Assembly (NCBI RefSeq): GCF_004216775.1 | Contig: NZ_SGXF01000001.1 | Span: 980,828-1,044,827 of the forward strand | DNA from: Cuneatibacter caecimuris | Lineage (GTDB): Bacteria; Bacillota; Clostridia; Lachnospirales; Lachnospiraceae | DNA length: 64,000 nt | Direction: 5' to 3' | Part shown: piece after piece, positions 59,126 through 64,000 of the stretch | How positions within the stretch are numbered: the first letter of the stretch is position 1 | How the letters are laid out: each line of letters begins with the position of its first letter | The notes under the pieces: model-generated | Seen by the model: only the letters and a program-made list of their open reading frames with translations | The model's database searches: none | What the model was told of the DNA's origin: nothing | Made by a program: the position numbers and the translations under genes

Positions 59126-60337
59126 TTACAAAAGGCCTATTCTTTTCACTGCTTCCACGGTATTTTCATAAGTTCCGAAACCTGTCAGCCGGAAATATCC
59201 CTCTCCGCTGGGGCCAAACCCGGAACCAGGAGTTCCCACTACATTCCCCTCTTTTAATAAAAAGTCAAAAAATTCCCAGGAATCCATATTTTCAGGGGTC
59301 TTCATCCATACATAAGGAGCGTTTACACCTCCTGCCACACTATAGCCAGCCTTTTTCAAACCGTCGTAAATCATACGCGCGTTGCGCATATAATACGCCA
59401 CCTGCTCTCTGGTCTGCGCTCTGCCTTCTTCTGAAAGCACTGCTTCCCCAGCCCTCTGAATGATATAAGGAGCCCCATTATACTTTGTACCATGACGTCT
59501 TGCCCACAGACTGTGCACCGCCACGTCCCCGCATTTCAATTCCTTGGGAATCACCGTATATCCCAAACGGACCCCGGTAAAGCCTGCGTTTTTCGAAAAA
59601 CTTTTAAATTCAATGGCGCAGGTTCTCGCACCCTGACATTCAAATATGGTATGAGGCACATTTTCTTCCGTAATATAAGCCTCGTACGCCGCGTCATACA
59701 GAATCACACTGCCATTTTTGTTGGCATAGTCCACCCACACCTGCAGTTGATCGCGGGTAAGCGTGGAGCCTGTGGGATTATTGGGATAGCAAAGATAAAT
59801 CAAATCCGGCGCCTCTTCCGGCAGTTCCGGGACAAAATCATTTTCCATTGTGCAGGGCATATATACCACATTGCTCCAGCGTCCGGTCACAGCGTCGTAT
59901 TCCCCAGTACGCCCTGCCATCACATTGCTGTCCACATATACAGGATAAACAGGGTCGCAGACCGCAATACTGCTGTCCGCGCTGAAAATCTCCTGGATAT
60001 TGGCGCAGTCACTCTTTGCGCCATCGCTGACAAACACCTCATCAGCAGGCACATCCACACCGAACCGCTTATACTCCCCGGAAATCGCATTGCGCAGAAA
60101 CTCATAGCCCAAATCCGGCGCGTAACCGTGGAAGGTTTCCGGATTAGCCATTTCATCCACCACCGTATGCAGGGCCCTGATCACTGCAGGAGCCAGCGGC
60201 TGCGTCACATCTCCAATCCCCAGGCGGATTACCTTTTTTTCAGGGTTTTCTGCAATATATGCGGCGACTTTTTTCCCAATCGTAGAAAAAAGATAGCTGC
60301 CGGGCAGCTTCAGGTAATTTTCATTTAAACGAAACAT
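59126..60337 (-). CDS. dapL: LL-diaminopimelate aminotransferase
   Basis: 403 residues from the ATG at 60337, with AAGGAGG upstream. PLP enzyme fold type I: the lysine is in FKSFSKNAGFTGVRLGYTV near residue 250; substrate residues are in LGIGDVTQPLAP near 40, and LCYPNNPTGSTLTRDQL near 187. The LL-DAP-AT-specific start (NENYLKLPGSYLFSTIGKKV) is clear. It makes LL-DAP directly from tetrahydrodipicolinate, the shortcut lysine route of Clostridia. It stands alone here. Confidence 0.94.
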   Translation of the reverse strand: MFRLNENYLKLPGSYLFSTIGKKVAAYIAENPEKKVIRLGIGDVTQPLAPAVIRALHTVVDEMANPETFHGYAPDLGYEFLRNAISGEYKRFGVDVPADEVFVSDGAKSDCANIQEIFSADSSIAVCDPVYPVYVDSNVMAGRTGEYDAVTGRWSNVVYMPCTMENDFVPELPEEAPDLIYLCYPNNPTGSTLTRDQLQVWVDYANKNGSVILYDAAYEAYITEENVPHTIFECQGARTCAIEFKSFSKNAGFTGVRLGYTVIPKELKCGDVAVHSLWARRHGTKYNGAPYIIQRAGEAVLSEEGRAQTREQVAYYMRNARMIYDGLKKAGYSVAGGVNAPYVWMKTPENMDSWEFFDFLLKEGNVVGTPGSGFGPSGEGYFRLTGFGTYENTVEAVKRIGLL

Positions 60338-60404
60338 TTCTCCATCCTCCTTATTCTTCTTCGTTTTATCATAGCAAGATGGGAAAGGCCTGTCAATCAA
60401 TTTT

Positions 60405-60545
60405 CCTTTCAGCGCACAGCGGTTTTACTTCACAGAATTTCTTTCCTATGAAATGAAAAAGAATCCCGCGAGCGTGATTCCTTACGCCGCAGTGCGATCC
60501 CCCCTGAGGGTTCGTTTCATAGGGAACGCAGTTTCCTATAAAACA
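60405..60545. repeat. Dispersed intergenic palindromic repeat, copy 2
   Basis: It contains GCGGTTTTACTTCACAG and CTTTCCTATGAAAT, a hairpin with AAGAATCCCGCGAGCGTGATTC, then CTTACGCCGCAGTGCGATCC and TCATAGGGAACGCAG. These match elements of 45742-45850 and the tandem array, in the same order. Confidence 0.65.
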
Positions 60546-60572
60546 AAAAAGCAGCCGGTTTCCCGACTGCCT
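60546..60572 (-). terminator. Terminator of tRNA-Gln
   Basis: On the minus strand GCAGTCGG pairs with CCGGCTGC around GAAA, then T6, 6 nt after the tRNA. Confidence 0.8.
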
Positions 60573-60577
60573 GTCAA

Positions 60578-60649
60578 CTGGGCTACAAGGATTCGAACCT
60601 TGAAATGCTGGAGTCAGAGTCCAGTGCCTTACCATTTGGCGATAGCCCA
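60578..60649 (-). tRNA. tRNA-Gln (CTG anticodon)
   Basis: A 72-nt cloverleaf can be drawn: acceptor TGGGCTA with TAGCCCA, D arm GCC..GGC, anticodon stem CTGGA/TCCAG with loop CTCTGAC (anticodon CUG), and T arm with GGTTCGAATCC. CCA is not encoded. The U1-A72 pair is typical of glutamine tRNAs. It is followed by its own terminator, so it is a single-gene unit. Confidence 0.95.
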
Positions 60650-60782
60650 TTGTTTTGCAACGGATTGTATTATAACCGATGATTTTGTTTTTGGCAAGCC
60701 CTTTTTTCAATTTTTTATAAAAAAATTTTTCCAGAATTTCCAGCGGCATTTTTCTGCCGAGAAATGCCGCTTTTCATCCATT

Positions 60783-61967
60783 TTACCCGTTTTCTTCTCC
60801 CATATAGCTCCGGTCAATTGTTATTACACAGCTCAGCCTGGGGTCTTCTGCTTTTACACCGTCAATAATCTGTCTGCGAAGCAGGGCCAGCTGTTTTCCA
60901 TCGTAGCGGTAGCTCACCACCGCGTCAAAAATCAAGTTAATATTATCTTCCCCGTTTACCATACGGAAATCATGGATGGAAATTGATTGGTCTACCTGCT
61001 TCACCACCTTATCCACTATCCTCCGGTATTGAAGAACATGTTCATCGTTTACTGCCACCGGGTCCATATGGATCACCAATGTCATGCCGAATTCCCTCAT
61101 GGCCTCCCGCTCAATCCGGTCAATAATCTCATGAGATACCTCAATAGGCTCCTCGTTGGATACCTCCGCATGAATAGACGCCATGCTGCGGGAAGGTCCG
61201 TAATTATGTACAATCAGATCATGGCTGCCCAGAATCCCATCATAGCTCTCCACAAAAGATGTAATCTTCTTATAAACGTCAGGACTGATCGCCTCACCGA
61301 TCAGAGGCGCCAGGGTCTCCCTGGCAATATTAACTCCTGCAATCATTACCACTACGGACACAACCAGACCCACGATTCCGTCCAGATTCACATTCCAGAT
61401 TCCATACACTGCCAACGAAAAAACGGTAGCCGCAGTAGTACACACATCTCCAAGAGCATCTGCGGCAGTCGCTTTCATTACAGAAGAATGAATTCTTTTC
61501 CCCAGCTTCCGGTTAAAAACAGACATCCACAGCTTCACGCCAATGGAAAGCGCCAGAATTGCCAGCGATATAAGAGAAAAACTCATGTCCTCCGGTTCCC
61601 GGATTTTCCCAATTGACTGCTGGAATAATGTAAATCCAACCTGGATTACCAGAAAAGCTACGATACACGCTGAAATATACTCAATCCGTCCATGGCCGAA
61701 AGGATGGTCCTCATCTGCAGGTTTTCCGGCCAATTTTGCCCCTACAAAACTAATAATAGAAGAAGCCGCGTCAGATAGGTTGTTAAACGCATCTGCCATG
61801 ACTGAAATGCTCCTGAGCAAAACACCGATCACCAGCTTTGCCGTAAAAAGCGTAAGGTTGCAGATGATTCCCACAATACCAGCAAGCTGCCCGTAAGCTG
61901 TACGCACATGGATATCATTCACCTTCTCAGAATTTTTTACAAAATGTCTTACAAGAAAATCCGTCAT
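60783..61967 (-). CDS. Cation diffusion facilitator transporter
   Basis: 394 residues from the ATG at 61967 (GAGGGGAC upstream). Six membrane segments; the metal site has SVMADAFNNLSDAASS near residue 58 and the partner ADALGDVCTTAAT near 170. The conserved HPFGHGRIEYISAC lies after segment 2. A cytoplasmic domain of about 200 residues contains HAEVSNEEPIEVSHEIIDR and other His/Asp sites. It exports Zn2+, Mn2+ or Fe2+ in exchange for protons; the metal cannot be chosen by eye (the DAFNN/ADALGD sites suggest Mn/Fe rather than the HD-HD of Zn types). It follows truA with a 10-nt space. Confidence 0.9.
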   Translation of the reverse strand: MTDFLVRHFVKNSEKVNDIHVRTAYGQLAGIVGIICNLTLFTAKLVIGVLLRSISVMADAFNNLSDAASSIISFVGAKLAGKPADEDHPFGHGRIEYISACIVAFLVIQVGFTLFQQSIGKIREPEDMSFSLISLAILALSIGVKLWMSVFNRKLGKRIHSSVMKATAADALGDVCTTAATVFSLAVYGIWNVNLDGIVGLVVSVVVMIAGVNIARETLAPLIGEAISPDVYKKITSFVESYDGILGSHDLIVHNYGPSRSMASIHAEVSNEEPIEVSHEIIDRIEREAMREFGMTLVIHMDPVAVNDEHVLQYRRIVDKVVKQVDQSISIHDFRMVNGEDNINLIFDAVVSYRYDGKQLALLRRQIIDGVKAEDPRLSCVITIDRSYMGEENG

Positions 61968-61975
61968 ATGTCCCC

Positions 61976-62773
61976 TCAATCGTAATAGACCCGCAGCAGG
62001 CAGAGCCCTCCTGCAGGAGCTGCCGGCCCCGCCTGAGACCGGTCTCTGCTGTCCAGAATACGTTTCATATCAGAAACCGGCCTGCTTCCAAGCCCGATTT
62101 CTATCAAAGTTCCCACAATAATGCGCACCATATTCTGCAAAAATCCGTTGCCTGTGATCCGCAGCCTGATTTCATGGGAAACTTCTTCCAGTTCTGCAGC
62201 GGATATGGTACGTACCGTAGATTTCTTCATCCTGGGATTCCCGCAGAATGCTGCGAAGTCATGGGTACCCCGCAGGGCGCCCAGCGCTTCTCCCATTGCT
62301 TCCACATCCAGCGGTCTCCCCACCCGGTAGCGAAATTGCCGGCCCTCTATATTTTTATAATCATCAATTCCGATTCGGTACTGGTACGTTTTTCCCGCTG
62401 CGGACAGCCTGCTGTGAAAACGCTCCGGCGCTTCTTCTAACTCCGTCACGTCTATATCCTCCGGCAGATAATGATTCATAACCCTGCGCAGAGCCTCACA
62501 CCCGGGCAGGTCATCCAACCCCGGCAGGCCGCTGCCCCGCAGCGCCTCCCCCGAAATATGCCACCCCTCCGGCAGCAGCACATTCGCAGTCTGCCCCAGA
62601 GCATGAACCCCCGCATCAGTCCTGCCGGAGCCCTGAATCTGGACTTCTGCGCCTGTTAACCTGCTCAGGACTGACTCCAGGCGGCCCTGGATCGTATTCT
62701 GAGTGTTGCCCTGGCGCTGCCATCCGTTATATCTGGTTCCTTCATATTGTATAAGCATCCTGTAATTCTTCAT
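61976..62773 (-). CDS. truA: tRNA pseudouridine synthase A
   Basis: 265 residues from the ATG at 62773, behind GGAG. The catalytic Asp is in IQGSGRTDAGVHALGQ near residue 52; the family start YRMLIQYEGTRYNGWQRQG and the later FHSRLSAAGKTYQYRI and ITGNGFLQNMVRIIVGTL are all present. It modifies U38-40 in the anticodon arm. An insert near residues 75-95 (SGLPGLDDLPGCEALRR) is longer than in most TruA. It precedes the CDF gene, and co-transcription is likely. Confidence 0.93.
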   Translation of the reverse strand: MKNYRMLIQYEGTRYNGWQRQGNTQNTIQGRLESVLSRLTGAEVQIQGSGRTDAGVHALGQTANVLLPEGWHISGEALRGSGLPGLDDLPGCEALRRVMNHYLPEDIDVTELEEAPERFHSRLSAAGKTYQYRIGIDDYKNIEGRQFRYRVGRPLDVEAMGEALGALRGTHDFAAFCGNPRMKKSTVRTISAAELEEVSHEIRLRITGNGFLQNMVRIIVGTLIEIGLGSRPVSDMKRILDSRDRSQAGPAAPAGGLCLLRVYYD

Positions 62774-62789
62774 AAAATTCTTCTCCTGC

Positions 62790-62885
62790 GCGCATCGCAC
62801 ATCATTCCTTACTGATGCGGAACTTTCCTCCCAGAGCGTTTTTATTCCGAGAAACATTTACCCGATCTAAAGGCGTTCTTTCCCG
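62790..62885. repeat. Weak copy of the dispersed repeat family
   Basis: CGCATCGCACATCATTCCTT, ACTGATGCGGAAC, TTTTTATTCCGAGAAA and GGCGTTCTTTCCCG follow the order of elements seen in the copies at 45742, 48821 and 60405 but with more changes. It lies upstream of truA. Confidence 0.35.
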
Positions 62886-62897
62886 CTAAATTATAAA

Positions 62898-62928
62898 AGG
62901 CGCTGCATCTGGTTTTGATGCAGCACCT
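62898..62928 (-). terminator. Terminator of the P-type ATPase gene
   Basis: On the minus strand AGGTGCTGCATC pairs with GATGCAGCGCCT and is followed by TTTTATAATTT. Confidence 0.8.
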
Positions 62929-62999
62929 ATAAATTATATCATATTTCTGTCCAAAGCGCAACTGCACTCTGCAGGGCCGGTTCTCTTACCGCATCTCAT

Positions 63000-64000
63000 T
63001 TAATGCTCTTTCACGAACTTGACCAGCTGAATCACTGCCGTAGGGATGACCGCCAGCAGCAGCACCAATCCCATCTGAGCCCCGGTCAGGTCCGCAACCT
63101 CAAACAGTCCGTGAAGGAAAGGCAGGAAAATCACGCAGGCCAGCAGCAGCGCCCCTGCTGCAAAAGCCCCCAGGCTGTACCAGTTTCCTTTGAAGCCCAG
63201 ACGGAAAATAGAGTGTTCGCTCCTGCAGTTAAATCCGTGAAACAGTCTTGCAAGGGTAAGCGTAGCAAAGGCCATTGTACTGGCAACCGCCGCCCCCTGA
63301 GTATTCAGCCCGATATAGAACGCAGCGATCACACATACTGAAATCAATCCGCCCTGCAGCAGAAGACGAAGCATGAATTTCCCGGACAGGATGCCTTCTT
63401 TGGGATCCCTGGGTTTCTGAGACAGCAGATCCTTTTCAGGAGGCTCCATGCCGATGGCCAGGGCGGGAAGAGAGTCTGTCAGCAGGTTGATAAACAGCAG
63501 GTGCACCGGCGCAAAAGGAACAGGCAGAGCCAGCAAAGAGGTATAAAGCACCGCCAGAATGGCCGCCATATTGCCGGACAGTAAAAACTGAATGGCATTT
63601 TTAATATTCCGATACACATTCCGGCCATTGGCAACAGCTTTTATAATGGTGGCAAAATTATCATCCGCCAGAATCATGGAAGCGGCATCCTTGGAAACCT
63701 CTGTACCAGTAATCCCCATGGCCACGCCGATATCCGCCTTTTTCAGCGCAGGCGCGTCATTCACACCGTCTCCGGTCATAGAAACAATATTGCCCCTGCG
63801 CTGCCAGGCATCCACGATGCGGATTTTATTCTCCGGAGAAACTCTGGCATAAACGGAGATCTGAGCAATCTTTTCATCCAGCTGCGCATCTGTCATGGCG
63901 TCCAGCTCTGTTCCCGTCACAGCCAGATCACCTTCTTCAAAAATGCCGATCTGCTTTGCAATAGCTGTAGCTGTAATCTTGTGGTCTCCTGTGATCATCA
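63000..64000 (-). CDS. P-type Ca2+-transporting ATPase, C-terminal part (5' end outside window)
   Basis: The last 333 or so residues of a P2-type ATPase; the frame is open to the window edge. The visible part begins in the P domain with MITGDHKITATAIAKQ and has the hinge motif MTGDGVNDAPALKKADIGVAMG. The M4-M6 and C-terminal membrane segments follow (LFINLLTDSLPALAIGMEPP is the M6 ion-site segment). The phosphorylated Asp (DKTGT) and the N domain are not in view. Motifs match the PMCA/SERCA-like bacterial calcium pumps, which expel Ca2+ from the cytoplasm. Confidence 0.9.
   Translation of the reverse strand, partial: MITGDHKITATAIAKQIGIFEEGDLAVTGTELDAMTDAQLDEKIAQISVYARVSPENKIRIVDAWQRRGNIVSMTGDGVNDAPALKKADIGVAMGITGTEVSKDAASMILADDNFATIIKAVANGRNVYRNIKNAIQFLLSGNMAAILAVLYTSLLALPVPFAPVHLLFINLLTDSLPALAIGMEPPEKDLLSQKPRDPKEGILSGKFMLRLLLQGGLISVCVIAAFYIGLNTQGAAVASTMAFATLTLARLFHGFNCRSEHSIFRLGFKGNWYSLGAFAAGALLLACVIFLPFLHGLFEVADLTGAQMGLVLLLAVIPTAVIQLVKFVKEH

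Noticed and set aside
60393-60749. 118-residue minus-strand frame over tRNA-Gln and the dispersed repeat
   Set aside because: It runs through a clear tRNA and terminator, so it cannot be a real gene.

Overview
The window reads as a chromosomal segment of a Gram-positive, low-to-mid GC gut-type Clostridia, most likely a Lachnospiraceae member (Blautia/Ruminococcus-like). This rests on the gene content: a SCIFF peptide with its radical SAM maturase beside fused secDF, tgt, yajC and a TIGR04086-type membrane protein; LL-diaminopimelate aminotransferase; a small Spo0A-C-like protein; VanR/VanS-type two-component regulators; strong Shine-Dalgarno sites; and intrinsic terminators after most units. 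No species name can be fixed from the sequence alone.

Left region (1 to about 10.6 kb): an AT-rich mobile element, almost entirely on the minus strand. Its left part holds a probable ABC-three-component (ABC-3C) conflict system: a small protein, an endonuclease-like effector, a middle component, and an SMC/RecF-like ATPase cut by the window edge. Next come a lipoprotein, XRE regulators and a Spo0A-C-like protein. Then follows a mobilisation block: tnpV, a MobA/MobL relaxase, a candidate oriT, a DUF6017-type replication-initiator-like protein, a 44-residue protein, MobC, a tyrosine integrase, an excisionase and a divergent XRE repressor with three operator copies. The integrase is split exactly at its catalytic HxxRH box by an 813-bp insertion flanked by a 3-bp duplication. 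The insertion carries the remains of a PIN-type toxin-antitoxin pair. The element abuts the 3' end of a guaA-like gene.

10.6 to 23.4 kb: a guaA paralogue with a shortened GATase domain that lacks the catalytic Cys, next to a CofE-like ligase. A probable six-gene operon follows (yjdF, MBL hydrolase, HAD phosphatase, methyltransferase, GrpB, GNAT), apparently led by a yjdF-type azaaromatic riboswitch. Then VanZ, an arginase-like protein, an LspA-like protein, a peptidase E, an XRE regulator, a tnpV-like remnant, and a Fic protein preceded by five AGGCGAA-type sites.

23.7 to 34.2 kb: ilvBN with a TetR regulator, then a purine cluster (guaA, purA, purB, purC) interrupted by two XRE regulators and an ImmA/IrrE-type protease.

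34.4 to 45.7 kb: a lipoprotein, a PH-like membrane protein, traX, an exonuclease III and an ABC-F ATPase in a tight cluster, then a five-gene two-component/ABC-2 operon, then galE.

45.7 to 64 kb: yajC, tgt and serS; a 120-bp tandem repeat that belongs to a family found at other intergenic sites; secDF and scfB/scfA with a large hairpin between peptide and maturase; a hemolysin-family (CorC) protein; a solute-binding lipoprotein paired with a diguanylate cyclase; dapL, tRNA-Gln, a CDF transporter, truA, and the C-terminal part of a P-type Ca2+ ATPase cut by the right edge.
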